A stretch of 64,000 nt of DNA from an uncultured Opitutia bacterium (GTDB lineage Bacteria; Verrucomicrobiota; Verrucomicrobiia; Opitutales; Opitutaceae), in the NCBI GenBank assembly GCA_903862955.1, contig CAIPAH010000003.1, forward strand, positions 1-64,000, read 5' to 3'. The notes beneath the pieces are model-generated. The model was not told the DNA's origin. It searched no databases and was given only the letters and a program-made list of their open reading frames with translations. A program made the translations under genes and the position numbers. Of this stretch, positions 16,810 through 25,163 are shown in pieces; the stretch's first letter is position 1, and each line of letters begins with the position of its first letter.

Positions 16810-18312
16810 ATGCAACTCTCCACTTCCGTCCTTCCCCCCGAATCGCCAGCACCTGCGGCGTCGTCGGCCAAGCGGGGCGCAACGAATTCGCCTGTTTTCG
16901 CCGACGCTACGCCCGGCGCGTTTGAATTGCTGCTGCCCGGACAGCCCGTCGCTGCCCCGATTTCCGCCAAAAAACCTGCGGCAGCGCCCTCCAATTCCAA
17001 CAGCGAAGCGGCCGCCTCAGTGTGGGCGGCCTGGTTCGCCGCCACCCCGCAGCCTCTGCAAGTCGCCAAAGGAGGGGAGTGTCCCGAGTCGGATTCCTCG
17101 GCGACAGCCGTTGAGAGCGAAAAGACAGGCGCTGCCGTTGCCACGTCCGACTTCGCCACGGGGACGACCCGTGCGTCACCCGACTTGTTTTCCATTCGGT
17201 CGAATTTCCCAGGGGAAATGTTGAGGTTCAGTCCCGCCCAGGCGGCGATCGGCGGAGTCACTTCCACGCCCGCAGTTGCCGGCATGGCCAATCCGCCGAT
17301 GGCTCCCGGGCAGACTCAGCCCGCGCCGGCCGCGGCCGTGACACCGGCGGCGCAGGTGAATGCGAGCCTCGCCTCCATGCCGGCCCCGATTGCGTCTGTC
17401 GCGGCTGCCAATGTTCTCCCCGCGTCGCCAGCGATCGCGTCGTCGGCGGCAGAGAACGTCGTCGCGACGCAATTGACGGCGGCAAACGTTGCCGTTCCGG
17501 CCGAAAATCCGGCGGGCGCTGGGCCGAAGCCGACCGGTGTCGGCAACTCCTCGATCCGAAAGGGGAAACTGCCGGTTTCGGACATGGCAAAAATTGCCGC
17601 CCCCGCCGCGAAGTCCGCCGCCGAAGCTCGGATGCCAGCCGACTTTGGAAATAAAAAGATTTTAATCGTTATCGAAAAACAGGTTACGGACGTCGGATCA
17701 GCCATTGGCACGGACAATGCGTTACGCCCGCCCATGTCCAACTCCGTCGCGCAAATCCACCCGTTGTCTCCCGGATCCTCCGGCAGCGCGCCCGTGGCTT
17801 TGCTGCAGCCGGTGACGACTTCGCCCCAGGCCAATGCCGAAGCGGACACTTCACTGCTCGCGCATCGCGCGGTCGAGGCCGTGATGACCGCGACCGAACG
17901 CGTCGATGCCGGCAACCGCGCGGTCGTGCGCCTGCAGTTCTCCGTCGGCGATGCCAGCCTCTCGGTCCACGTTCAGCTGCGCGCCGGGGAGATTCACACG
18001 ACCTTCCGCACCGACTCGTCTGACCTGCGTTCCGCTCTGGCCTCCGAGTGGCAGGCCGTGAATGCCGACTCGACCCGCGCGATCCGTCTCGCCGACCCGG
18101 TTTTCGCTCCCGCCACCGCGCAGAATCACACCGCGGGTTTCGGCGGCGGGGCCGCGCAGCAGCAGAACCGCGGCGAACGCGAGCAGGCGGATTCGTCCGC
18201 CCCCGTGAATTTCCCCTCTGCCTCCGTCGGTCCGTCGGCCCGGCCTGACGCTGCTCCGGCTAATTCGCCGGCCCTGCTGCCCGCCAACCTCAACCTCTAC
18301 ACCTTCGCCTAA
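16810..18312 (+). CDS. fliK: flagellar hook-length control protein FliK
   Basis: The secreted molecular ruler that stops hook growth and switches export to filament proteins. 500 residues from the ATG at 16810, preceded by a good GGAAGGAG; an ATG 33 bases upstream is less likely. Residues 1-350 are Ala/Pro/Ser-rich and low in complexity, as in FliK. The C-terminal part (about 370-430) carries the Flg_hook domain pattern [42 protein letters not shown], which matches the region of FliK that contacts FlhB. flgD follows at once. Confidence 0.85.
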   Translation: MQLSTSVLPPESPAPAASSAKRGATNSPVFADATPGAFELLLPGQPVAAPISAKKPAAAPSNSNSEAAASVWAAWFAATPQPLQVAKGGECPESDSSATAVESEKTGAAVATSDFATGTTRASPDLFSIRSNFPGEMLRFSPAQAAIGGVTSTPAVAGMANPPMAPGQTQPAPAAAVTPAAQVNASLASMPAPIASVAAANVLPASPAIASSAAENVVATQLTAANVAVPAENPAGAGPKPTGVGNSSIRKGKLPVSDMAKIAAPAAKSAAEARMPADFGNKKILIVIEKQVTDVGSAIGTDNALRPPMSNSVAQIHPLSPGSSGSAPVALLQPVTTSPQANAEADTSLLAHRAVEAVMTATERVDAGNRAVVRLQFSVGDASLSVHVQLRAGEIHTTFRTDSSDLRSALASEWQAVNADSTRAIRLADPVFAPATAQNHTAGFGGGAAQQQNRGEREQADSSAPVNFPSASVGPSARPDAAPANSPALLPANLNLYTFA

Positions 18313-18317
18313 TCACC

Positions 18318-18785
18318 ATGTCCACCGTTTCCTCCGTCACTTCCGCCACCAGTCCGTATGCCGCCGCCACGGATGCCACCACGTCCACCGCCACTGCGAC
18401 GACACCCACGCAGACGCTCGGCCAGAACGATTTTCTCAAGCTTCTCTCGGTCCAGTTTCAAAACCAGGACCCGATGAAGCCGATGGACGACACCGCCTTC
18501 ATCGCCCAGATGGCGCAGTTCTCGTCGCTCGAGCAGACGCAGACCCTCACCCAGCAGATGACGCAGATGCGCGCCACGCAGGATCTCACGACGGCCAACA
18601 GCTACATCGGCCGCCAGGTCACGGTGAACGACGGCAAAGGCGGCACGGTCACGGGCAATGTCACCGCGGTCGACGCCAGCGGCTCGTCGCCGCAGCTGGT
18701 CATCAACAGCCAGTCCTACGCCCTTTCCGCAGTGCTCCGGCTGGAACCCGGCGCCACCACGAGCGCTTCCGCTCCCACGAATTAA
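18318..18785 (+). CDS. flgD: flagellar hook capping protein FlgD
   Basis: FlgD caps the growing hook and places FlgE subunits. 155 residues, which is the short form (core plus N-terminal export region) without the extended Ig-like domains of enteric FlgD. The family signature [41 protein letters not shown] (residues about 34-75) is clear. A small beta segment follows ([24 protein letters not shown]). It starts 5 bases after fliK and precedes flgE. Confidence 0.95.
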   Translation: MSTVSSVTSATSPYAAATDATTSTATATTPTQTLGQNDFLKLLSVQFQNQDPMKPMDDTAFIAQMAQFSSLEQTQTLTQQMTQMRATQDLTTANSYIGRQVTVNDGKGGTVTGNVTAVDASGSSPQLVINSQSYALSAVLRLEPGATTSASAPTN

Positions 18786-18805
18786 TCCTCCAACCCAACC
18801 ATCCC

Positions 18806-19684
18806 ATGTCACTCATCGGCACAATGGACAGCGGCGTCAGCGCGCTCCGGACCTTCCAGAAGGGTCTTGAAGTCATCGGCAACAACATCGCGAACGTCAA
18901 CACGACCGGCTACAAGAGCTCCGGCGCGAGTTACGGCGACAGCTTCAGCAACATCCTCCAGCAGTCCTCGCCCGCCGTGGGCGGCGGCGGCTCGAACACC
19001 TCCGTCATCGCGGTCGGCACCGGCGTCAACCTGTCGGGCATCTCGACCAACTTCGGCCAGGGTTCGCTCTCGAGCACCGGCAACGTCACCGACCTGGGCA
19101 TCTCCGGCAACGGCTACTTCATCGTCACGAACCCGACCGACGGCAGCACGTTTGCGACGCGCGACGGCAACTTCCGCATCGATTCCACCGGGCACCTCGT
19201 CACGCAGCAGGGTCTGCGCGTGCAGGGTCTCACCGGCGGCTCGGGCGCGACGCCGCCGTCCACCGTGGGCGACATCACCCTCGGCACGCCGCCCGCCGGC
19301 ACGCAGCTCCAGTCCTTCACCGTCGACAAGAGCGGCAGCGTGATCGAGTTCTACTCGGACGGCTCGTCCGCCACGACCAACCAGGTCCTGCTGCAGAGCT
19401 TCAACGACCAGACCGGCCTGACCAGCGTCGGCAACGGCCTCTACACTGGCATGGTTTCCGCGGGCCCCGTCAGCGGCTCCCTCGCTCTCACCGCGGCGAA
19501 CAACACGCCCGGCACCATCGGACTCGGCTCGATCCAGTCCGGTACGCTCGAAGGCTCGAACGTCGACCTGACCCAGCAGTTCTCCGACCTGATCACCACC
19601 CAGCGCAGCTTCCAGGCCGCGTCGCGTCTCATCACCGTGTCCGACACGGTGCTCGATGACATCGTCAACCTGAAGACCCGGTAA
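18806..19684 (+). CDS. flgE: flagellar hook protein FlgE (short form)
   Basis: Hook subunit. 292 residues, shorter than most FlgE proteins (often 400 or more) because the outer domains are reduced. The N terminus SLIGTMDSGVSALRTFQKGLEVIGNNIANVNTTGYKSS and the C terminus LEGSNVDLTQQFSDLITTQRSFQAASRLITVSDTVLDDIVNL are the axial-protein signatures. The middle has the FlgE/F/G segment LGISGNGYFIVTNP..FATRDGNFRIDSTGHLVTQQG. Its place after fliK and flgD identifies it as the hook protein rather than FlgF or FlgG, which are found at 31722-33373. Confidence 0.9.
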   Translation: MSLIGTMDSGVSALRTFQKGLEVIGNNIANVNTTGYKSSGASYGDSFSNILQQSSPAVGGGGSNTSVIAVGTGVNLSGISTNFGQGSLSSTGNVTDLGISGNGYFIVTNPTDGSTFATRDGNFRIDSTGHLVTQQGLRVQGLTGGSGATPPSTVGDITLGTPPAGTQLQSFTVDKSGSVIEFYSDGSSATTNQVLLQSFNDQTGLTSVGNGLYTGMVSAGPVSGSLALTAANNTPGTIGLGSIQSGTLEGSNVDLTQQFSDLITTQRSFQAASRLITVSDTVLDDIVNLKTR

Positions 19685-19693
19685 GTTTTCGCC

Positions 19694-20308
19694 ATGGCCG
19701 CCTCGAAGACCGACACCCAACCCGCGACTCCGGCCGCGGCTGCCGTCCCGGCCGCCGCCGCTGCTCCCGCTGCGAACGGCACCGCGCCCGCCCCGGCCGT
19801 GGCCCCGTCCGCCAGCCCGCTCAAGGGCTGGCTGCCGGTCATCGCCGCGCTCGTGCTGAGCCCGGCGATCACGTTCGCGACGGTGGAGTTCGTCCTCTTG
19901 CCCCGCCTGACCCGCCAGCTCACCGCGGCCGCGTCCGCCGATCCGGCGCCGGCCAAGGAGAAGGCGGAGAAGGGTGGGGAAAAGGGCGGCAAGGAGGGCA
20001 AGGACAACAAGGAAGGCTATGAATTCCAGAGTGTCGTCGTGAACCTCGCCGGCACCATGGGCACGCGCTACCTCAAGACCACGTTCCTCGTCACCGGCGC
20101 CGATGCCGGCATCAAGGACATCTTCGAGGGCAACAAACCGCGCCTCACCGATGTGACGCTCAACGTCCTGTCGTCCCTCACGCTCGCCGACCTCGAGGAG
20201 CCGGGCGCCAAGAACGTCATTCGCGAAAAACTCGTCACCGCCTACAACCAGACCCTTGGCCGCAAGGTCGCCGAGCAGGTTTATTTCTCGGACTTCGTCG
20301 TCCAGTAA
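19694..20308 (+). CDS. fliL: flagellar basal body-associated protein FliL
   Basis: Single-span inner-membrane protein that surrounds stator units and stabilises them. 204 residues: an Ala/Pro-rich cytoplasmic start, a membrane helix (about 35-58, GWLPVIAALVLSPAITFATVEFVLLP), a Lys/Gly/Glu-rich linker, and the periplasmic FliL domain with FQSVVVNLAGTMGTRYLKTTFLVTG and TLNVLSSLTLADLEEPGAKNVIREKLVTAYNQTL. It follows flgE after 9 bases and precedes fliM. Confidence 0.93.
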   Translation: MAASKTDTQPATPAAAAVPAAAAAPAANGTAPAPAVAPSASPLKGWLPVIAALVLSPAITFATVEFVLLPRLTRQLTAAASADPAPAKEKAEKGGEKGGKEGKDNKEGYEFQSVVVNLAGTMGTRYLKTTFLVTGADAGIKDIFEGNKPRLTDVTLNVLSSLTLADLEEPGAKNVIREKLVTAYNQTLGRKVAEQVYFSDFVVQ

Positions 20309-20320
20309 CCCAATCCCAAC

Positions 20321-21334
20321 ATGGCCGACCAACCTTCAGCACCCGGCACCGGCGCACTCGAACCAACCGCCCAGACGCCGCCGCAGCCGACGCTTCGCGC
20401 GAACGGGTCGCGCACCGGCGGAGACGCGAAGGTGGAGGCCTACGATTTCCGCAATCCCGCGTTCTTGTCGGAAACCGAGCTCCGCCGCCTGCGCCTGGTG
20501 CACGAGGATTTCATCCGCTACCTCAGCGCGCGCCTCTCCCTGCACCTCCGCATGGAGTTCGGCATCAAGATGTCGAAGCTGACCACCGTCACCTACGCGA
20601 AGTTCACCGAGTCCCTGGCCAATCCGAGCCATCTCAGCCTGTTCAAGATCGAGCCGCTCGTCGGCGTGGGTATCCTGGAGATCAGTCCCCGCCTCGCCCT
20701 GACCATCGCCGACCGCCTCCTGGGCGGTCGCGGACAAGCGGTGAAGGCCGAGCGCTATCTCACCGAGATCGAGGTTTCCCTGATCGAGGATGTCGTCGTC
20801 ATCCTCCTCGAGGAGTGGTGCGGCCAATGGAAGCTCGAGAAAGAGCTTCGTCCGTTGCTCATCGGCCACGAAAACAACGGTCGTTTCCTCCAGACTTCGC
20901 CGAAGGACGCCGTCGTCCTCGCGCTGTCCCTCGAGGTGACGTTCGGCGATTGCACCGAGCAGATCCAGATCGGCGTGCCGTATTACCTGATCGAGCCGGT
21001 GGTAAAAAAACTTCAGAACAGCCGGCAGAAGGACTCCGTGATCGCGCCCGTCGAGAAGCGGGCTGAGTGGCAGCCGGCCTACGATCGCATTCTCCTCCCA
21101 GTCCGCGCCGAGTGGTCGGGCCTCGACCTCACCTTGCGCGAGATCACCTGCCTGCGGGTCGGCGATGTGATCGAGATGCCCGCCAGCCTTTTCAACGAAA
21201 CCCGCGTGCTGCTCAACGGCAGCCCCAAGTTCATCGGCAGCGTCGGCCATGATGCCGACCGCGTCGCCGTGCAACTCACCCGCCAACTCTCACCCGAGGA
21301 AACCACCCATGCCCACCCAATTGCTGGAAGATAA
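20321..21334 (+). CDS. fliM: flagellar motor switch protein FliM
   Basis: C-ring protein linking FliG to FliN. 337 residues. The middle domain is clear: AYDFRNPAFLSETELRRLRLVHEDFIRYLSARLS, TYAKFTESLANPSHLSLFKIEPLVG, LLGGRGQ, and the C-terminal SpoA domain spans about 255-330. The first 40 residues are Pro/Thr-rich and do not contain the EIDALL-type peptide through which phospho-CheY normally binds FliM. The 3' end overlaps the fliN start by 26 bases. Confidence 0.95.
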   Translation: MADQPSAPGTGALEPTAQTPPQPTLRANGSRTGGDAKVEAYDFRNPAFLSETELRRLRLVHEDFIRYLSARLSLHLRMEFGIKMSKLTTVTYAKFTESLANPSHLSLFKIEPLVGVGILEISPRLALTIADRLLGGRGQAVKAERYLTEIEVSLIEDVVVILLEEWCGQWKLEKELRPLLIGHENNGRFLQTSPKDAVVLALSLEVTFGDCTEQIQIGVPYYLIEPVVKKLQNSRQKDSVIAPVEKRAEWQPAYDRILLPVRAEWSGLDLTLREITCLRVGDVIEMPASLFNETRVLLNGSPKFIGSVGHDADRVAVQLTRQLSPEETTHAHPIAGR

Positions 21335-21575
21335 AGCCCTCGACATCGTGCTCGACGTCAAGGTGAAGGTCACCGTGCAGCTCGGCTCCGTCCAGCTGCC
21401 CATGCGCGACGTGCTCGAACTCGCGCCCGGCTCCGTCGTGCAGCTCATGCAGCACGCCAGCGACCCCGTGGGCCTGTTCGTCAACGACAAGCTCATCGCC
21501 TACGGCGAGGTCGTCGTCGTCGAGGACAACTTCGGCATCAAGGTCACCGAACTCGTCGGCAGTGCCAAGGCATGA
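21309..21575 (+). CDS. fliN: flagellar motor switch protein FliN
   Basis: C-ring base subunit with a SpoA fold. 88 residues, so essentially only the conserved core. The start at 21309 is chosen because MPTQLLEDKALDIVLDVKVKVTVQLG begins the domain; the open frame upstream lies inside fliM. The core reads LGSVQLPMRDVLELAPGSVVQLMQHASDPVGLFVNDKLIAYGEVVVVEDNFGIKVTEL, a textbook FliN. It overlaps both fliM and fliO, which suggests translational coupling. Confidence 0.95.
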   Translation: MPTQLLEDKALDIVLDVKVKVTVQLGSVQLPMRDVLELAPGSVVQLMQHASDPVGLFVNDKLIAYGEVVVVEDNFGIKVTELVGSAKA

Positions 21576-21967
21576 GCCTGCGTCTTCTCCTTGCCTGGCT
21601 CCTCGCCGGGTTCTGCGCCTCGGCCGCGTTTGCTGCTGATGAAAACCGCGTGATCTACCCGGGCCGCGACGGTGCGGCGGGTTCGACGGCCTCGGCCTCC
21701 GCGCCGGGACTCGGCGCGGTCACCACCATCGGGCTGATCGTGCTTGTCGGTGCTGGCGGCTGGATGCTCTGGCGCGGGCGCAAACTGCCCTTCGCCGGCC
21801 GTGACGTCCGCAAGCTTGCGATCGACGAGACCCGTTCCCTCGGCAGCCGCCAATACCTGGTGGTCGCGTCCTACGAGGGAAAGAAACTCCTGCTCGGCGT
21901 CTGTCCGGGCCGGATTGACCTGTTGACGCCGCTCGACGCGCCGTCACCGCGGGATTCCGCGCGATGA
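21572..21967 (+). CDS. fliO: flagellar biosynthetic protein FliO
   Basis: Small membrane protein that assists assembly of the FliP export-gate ring. 131 residues with a signal-like N-terminal helix (1-20, LLLAWLLAGFCASAAFA) and a second helix (about 48-66, VTTIGLIVLVGAGGWMLW). The cytoplasmic part has KLAIDETRSLGSRQYLVVASYEGKKLLLGVCPGRIDLL, which is the FliO/FliZ domain pattern. It overlaps fliN and fliP by ATGA junctions. Confidence 0.88.
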   Translation: MSLRLLLAWLLAGFCASAAFAADENRVIYPGRDGAAGSTASASAPGLGAVTTIGLIVLVGAGGWMLWRGRKLPFAGRDVRKLAIDETRSLGSRQYLVVASYEGKKLLLGVCPGRIDLLTPLDAPSPRDSAR

Positions 21968-22809
21968 ACCCTTTTTCCCGCTTCGTTTGGTTGGCTCTCT
22001 GCGCGCTGCTGCTTTGCGTCGTCGCTGTCCCCGGCTTGCAGGCCCAGGCCAGCGCCGACACCGTGCCTTCGCTTGCGCCCGCTTCGTCGGCCCCGACTTC
22101 GGCTCCTGCCGCCGCGCCCGCGGCCAAGTCGGGCGATCCGTTCCGGCTGAACATCGGGCTCGAGGGCACCGGCCAGCCCGGCGGCCAGGTGAGCGTGGCG
22201 GTGCAGATCGTCCTCGTGATGACCCTGCTCTCCATCGCGCCCTCGATTGTGCTGCTGATGACGAGCTTTACCCGCATCGTGATCGTCCTCGGCTTCGTCC
22301 GCACCGCCCTCGGCACGCCGAGCGCGCCGTCCAACCAGATCATCGTGGGCCTGTCGCTCTTCCTGACCTTTTTCCTGATGGGACCGGTGTTCGACCGCGT
22401 CCAAAAGGAGGCGCTGACGCCATATCTGGCCAACCACATCTCGTCCGGCGAGGCGATTGACCGCGCCTCGGTGCCACTGAAGGAATTCATGCTGAAGCAG
22501 ACCCGCACCCGGGACCTCGAATATTTCCTCGAGCTCGGCGGCTTCGGGCCCACGGCGGTCAAGGACCTGCCCATGCGCGTCGTGATTCCCGCGTTCGTCA
22601 TCAGCGAACTGCAGACATCCTTCCAGATGGGCTTCATGCTCTTCCTGCCGTTTCTCGTCATCGACTTCCTCGTGTCGTCCGTGCTGATGGCGCTGGGCAT
22701 GATGATGATGCCGCCCACCGTCGTGGCGCTGCCGCTGAAGCTGCTGCTCTTCGTCCTCGTGGACGGCTGGCACCTCGTCGTGAAGTCCCTCGTCCAGAGC
22801 TTCGCGTGA
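21964..22809 (+). CDS. fliP: flagellar export-gate protein FliP
   Basis: FliP forms the export channel core with FliQ and FliR. 281 residues with a cleavable signal peptide (about 1-28) and an Ala/Pro-rich linker. The conserved body contains LLSIAPSIVLLMTSFTRIVIVLGFVRTALGTPSAPSNQIIVGLSLFLTFFLMGPV, LPMRVVIPAFVISELQTSFQMGFMLFLPFLVIDFLVSSVLMALGMMMMPP and the last helix LPLKLLLFVLVDGWHLVVKSLVQSF. The family signature is intact. fliQ follows after 43 bases. Confidence 0.97.
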   Translation: MNPFSRFVWLALCALLLCVVAVPGLQAQASADTVPSLAPASSAPTSAPAAAPAAKSGDPFRLNIGLEGTGQPGGQVSVAVQIVLVMTLLSIAPSIVLLMTSFTRIVIVLGFVRTALGTPSAPSNQIIVGLSLFLTFFLMGPVFDRVQKEALTPYLANHISSGEAIDRASVPLKEFMLKQTRTRDLEYFLELGGFGPTAVKDLPMRVVIPAFVISELQTSFQMGFMLFLPFLVIDFLVSSVLMALGMMMMPPTVVALPLKLLLFVLVDGWHLVVKSLVQSFA

Positions 22810-22852
22810 ACCGCAAAGTTGCCTGCCGAAAACTGATGCCTGAAAGCTCCTC

Positions 22853-23122
22853 ATGAATCCCGACCTCGCGATCGATATCTTCAAATCGACGGTGATGCTG
22901 TCACTTTACGTCGTGGCGCCGTTTCTGGGCGTGACGCTGGTGGTCGGCCTGGCGGCGAGCCTCGTGCAATCGGTGACGAGCATGCAGGAGCCCACGCTGA
23001 CGTTCATTCCCAAGCTGCTGGCGCTGGCCGGCATGGCGCTGATCCTGACGCCCTGGCTGCTGCGCGTGCTGTCGGAGTTCGCGATCACGATGATCACGCG
23101 CATGGGCACGCTGGGCCATTGA
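22853..23122 (+). CDS. fliQ: flagellar export-gate protein FliQ
   Basis: 89-residue, two-helix membrane protein of the FliPQR export gate. Helix 1 is at about 15-38 ([24 protein letters not shown]) and helix 2 at about 50-72. The conserved loop [21 protein letters not shown] lies between them. Flanked by fliP and fliR in the usual order. Confidence 0.95.
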   Translation: MNPDLAIDIFKSTVMLSLYVVAPFLGVTLVVGLAASLVQSVTSMQEPTLTFIPKLLALAGMALILTPWLLRVLSEFAITMITRMGTLGH

Positions 23123-23147
23123 GCCCGCGCCGTCGGGCACCCCGGCC

Positions 23148-23900
23148 ATGAGCCTCGCCTATTTGCTGACCTGGATGTTCGTCTTCCTGCGCAGCCTGGG
23201 ATTGCTGCTGCAACTCCCGGTGCTGGCCGGGCGGCCGCTCCCCGTGACCGTGCGGCTCGGGCTGGGCGTGTGCCTGGCGACGCTGCTGGCGGGAATTGTC
23301 CCCGCCGCGATAGTGCCGGCCACCTTGCCCGAGCTGGGCTTCATGGCGGCAGGGGAGGTCATCCTTGGGTTGGTGTTGGGTTTCATTTCCCGCCTGGCGT
23401 TCGCCGCGGTGGAAATGGCGGGGCGGATGATGTCCTCGGAAATCGGCCTCTCCGCCACGCCCGGCATGGGCGTGCCCGAGCCGTCCACTGAGCCACTCGC
23501 CGCGCTGCTGTCGTCGCTGGCGCTCGTGCTTTTCTTCCTGCTCGGTGGCCACCACGCGTTGCTCGAGGCGTTTGCGCGGAGCTTCCAGCTGGCCCATCCC
23601 GGCCACGTCGTGCTCGGCGCGGTCGCCGCGGAACTGCTCATCCAGGCCTGCGGACACGTGATCGAACTCGGCCTGCGCATGGCGGCGCCGTTTATCGCCA
23701 TGAATTTCCTCGTGACGCTCGCGTTCTCCGCCCTCGGCCGGATGGTGCCGAAGATGAATGTGTTCATCCTGAGCTTCTCGGTGCGCGCGCTCGCCGGCCT
23801 GGCGCTGCTGGGCGTGTCGGGCGGCCTGATCGCGCGGTATCTTTACGTCGAGTTCGCCGATGCCCCGCTGCAAATGCTCCGCATCTTGGCTGCACACTGA
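23148..23900 (+). CDS. fliR: flagellar export-gate protein FliR
   Basis: 250-residue polytopic membrane protein that completes the FliP5-Q4-R1 gate. About six hydrophobic segments are seen, including [18 protein letters not shown] at the N terminus and [25 protein letters not shown] in the middle. The conserved segments [25 protein letters not shown] and [31 protein letters not shown] are typical of FliR/YscT. It is the last gene of the flgB operon, and an intrinsic terminator follows 27 bases after the stop. Confidence 0.95.
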   Translation: MSLAYLLTWMFVFLRSLGLLLQLPVLAGRPLPVTVRLGLGVCLATLLAGIVPAAIVPATLPELGFMAAGEVILGLVLGFISRLAFAAVEMAGRMMSSEIGLSATPGMGVPEPSTEPLAALLSSLALVLFFLLGGHHALLEAFARSFQLAHPGHVVLGAVAAELLIQACGHVIELGLRMAAPFIAMNFLVTLAFSALGRMVPKMNVFILSFSVRALAGLALLGVSGGLIARYLYVEFADAPLQMLRILAAH

Positions 23901-23927
23901 CCGCCCGGCACTTTTTGCCGCTATTTT

Positions 23928-23955
23928 ACGTCCGCTTTTTGCGGACGTTTTTTTT
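23928..23955 (+). terminator. intrinsic terminator of the flgB-fliR operon
   Basis: ACGTCCGC (23928-23935), loop TTTTT, GCGGACGT (23941-23948), then seven T. This is a textbook rho-independent terminator between fliR and the sigma-54 promoter of flhB. Confidence 0.92.
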
Positions 23956-23971
23956 GTGCCCATATCGTGAT

Positions 23972-23987
23972 TTGGAAAACTTTAAGA
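23972..23987 (+). promoter_or_regulatory. candidate upstream activator element of the flhB promoter
   Basis: TTGGAAAACTTTAAGA, ending 40 bases before the -24 GG of the flhB promoter. AAAGTTTAAGA at 31644-31654 stands at exactly the same distance from the flgF promoter. The position (about -80 to -65) would suit binding of an NtrC-type activator or a DNA-bending protein. The function is inferred. Confidence 0.45.
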
Positions 23988-24025
23988 TATTGGTGAATAG
24001 CGGTTAATGGAGCAAGTAAGACCGT

Positions 24026-24041
24026 TGGCATCTGCGTTGCT
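24026..24041 (+). promoter_or_regulatory. sigma-54 promoter of the flhB operon
   Basis: TGGCAT-CTGCG-TTGCT, with GG at 24027-24028, ten bases, then GC at 24039-24040. One base differs from the TGGCAC-N5-TTGCW consensus. The predicted start is near 24052, five bases before the flhB ATG. Confidence 0.85.
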
Positions 24042-24056
24042 ATTACCGGCGCGCCC

Positions 24057-25160
24057 ATGCCCGAGACCGACCAAGATCAAAAAACCGAACAGCCGACGGA
24101 GAAGCGGCTGCACGAGGCGATGGAGCGCGGGCAGTTCGCCAAGTCGCCCGAGCTGTCGTCAGCGCTGTTGCTGGCCACGGTGCTCGGGGTTTTCGCGCTG
24201 ACGACGCAGTCGGCCTCGCGGGACGTGGCGGACTACGCGGTCGGAATTTTTTCGCGCTTCGCCACCACCACGGTTTCGCGGGAGACGATTCCGTCCGAGC
24301 TCGGCGGCGTGCTGCTGACCAGCGGCCACGCGTTGATGCCGCTGCTCCTCGGCTGCGTCGGGGCGGCGCTGCTGGCGGGTGGGCTCCAGAGCGGTTTCCG
24401 GCTCTCGCCGGAGGCGGCCTTATTCAAGTTCGAGCGGCTCGATCCCGCCGCGGGCTTCGCGCGTGTTTTCTCCAAGGGTGTTTTCGTCAAGGGCGGCCTC
24501 GATGTGCTCAAGCTCGTCGCGGTCGGCGGCGTGCTCTACCTCGGCGCGCGCGGCCTGATGGCCGACCCGCTGTTCAGCGCGCCGGTCGAGGCGGCGTATC
24601 TCGGTGAGTTCCTGAGCAAGTCCACGATCCTTTTCCTGAGCCGCCTGCTCTTCGCCATCGCGGGCGTCGCCGCGCTGGGCTACGCCTACGAGAAGTTCAA
24701 GACGGGCCGCGAGCTCCGCATGACCAAGCAGGAGGTCAAGGAGGAGCGCCGCAACGCCGAGGGCGACGCCCACACCAAGGCCGCCATGCGCCGCATGGCC
24801 CGCCGCCTGATGCAGAAGCAGATGCTCTCCGCGGTCGCGACCGCGGACGTGGTCGTCACCAACCCGACCCACTTCGCCGTCGCGCTCAAATACGAGCGCG
24901 GCAAGGACCAGGCGCCGGTCGTCCTCGCCAAGGGCGAGAACCGTTTTGCCCAGCGCATCAAGGCCCTGGCCGCCGAGCACGGCGTGCCGACCGTCGAGAA
25001 CAAGCCCGTCGCGCGCCTGCTGTTCGCCATGGGCAAGGTGGGGGAGACGATTCCCGCCAACCTCTACCAGGCGGTCGCCGAGATCCTCGCGGTCGTTTAC
25101 CGCACGCACCGCTACTATTTCCACCGGCTGAAGACCCGGCGCCTGGAGGGCACTGCCTAA
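24057..25160 (+). CDS. flhB: flagellar biosynthesis protein FlhB
   Basis: Export-gate protein and substrate-specificity switch. 367 residues with the N-terminal KTEQPTEKRLHEAMERGQFAKSPEL signature, four membrane segments, and the cytoplasmic domain starting RMTKQEVKEERRNAEGD. The autocleavage site NPTH is at residues 269-272 (VVTNPTHFAVALKYERGKDQAPVVLAKG). It is the first gene of the second large operon, directly behind a sigma-54 promoter with almost no leader. flhA follows after 3 bases. Confidence 0.97.
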   Translation: MPETDQDQKTEQPTEKRLHEAMERGQFAKSPELSSALLLATVLGVFALTTQSASRDVADYAVGIFSRFATTTVSRETIPSELGGVLLTSGHALMPLLLGCVGAALLAGGLQSGFRLSPEAALFKFERLDPAAGFARVFSKGVFVKGGLDVLKLVAVGGVLYLGARGLMADPLFSAPVEAAYLGEFLSKSTILFLSRLLFAIAGVAALGYAYEKFKTGRELRMTKQEVKEERRNAEGDAHTKAAMRRMARRLMQKQMLSAVATADVVVTNPTHFAVALKYERGKDQAPVVLAKGENRFAQRIKALAAEHGVPTVENKPVARLLFAMGKVGETIPANLYQAVAEILAVVYRTHRYYFHRLKTRRLEGTA

Positions 25161-25163
25161 GCC

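Noticed and set aside
18809-20332. 507-codon minus-strand frame across flgE and fliL
   Set aside because: Antisense shadow. Both plus-strand genes are identified by strong motifs.
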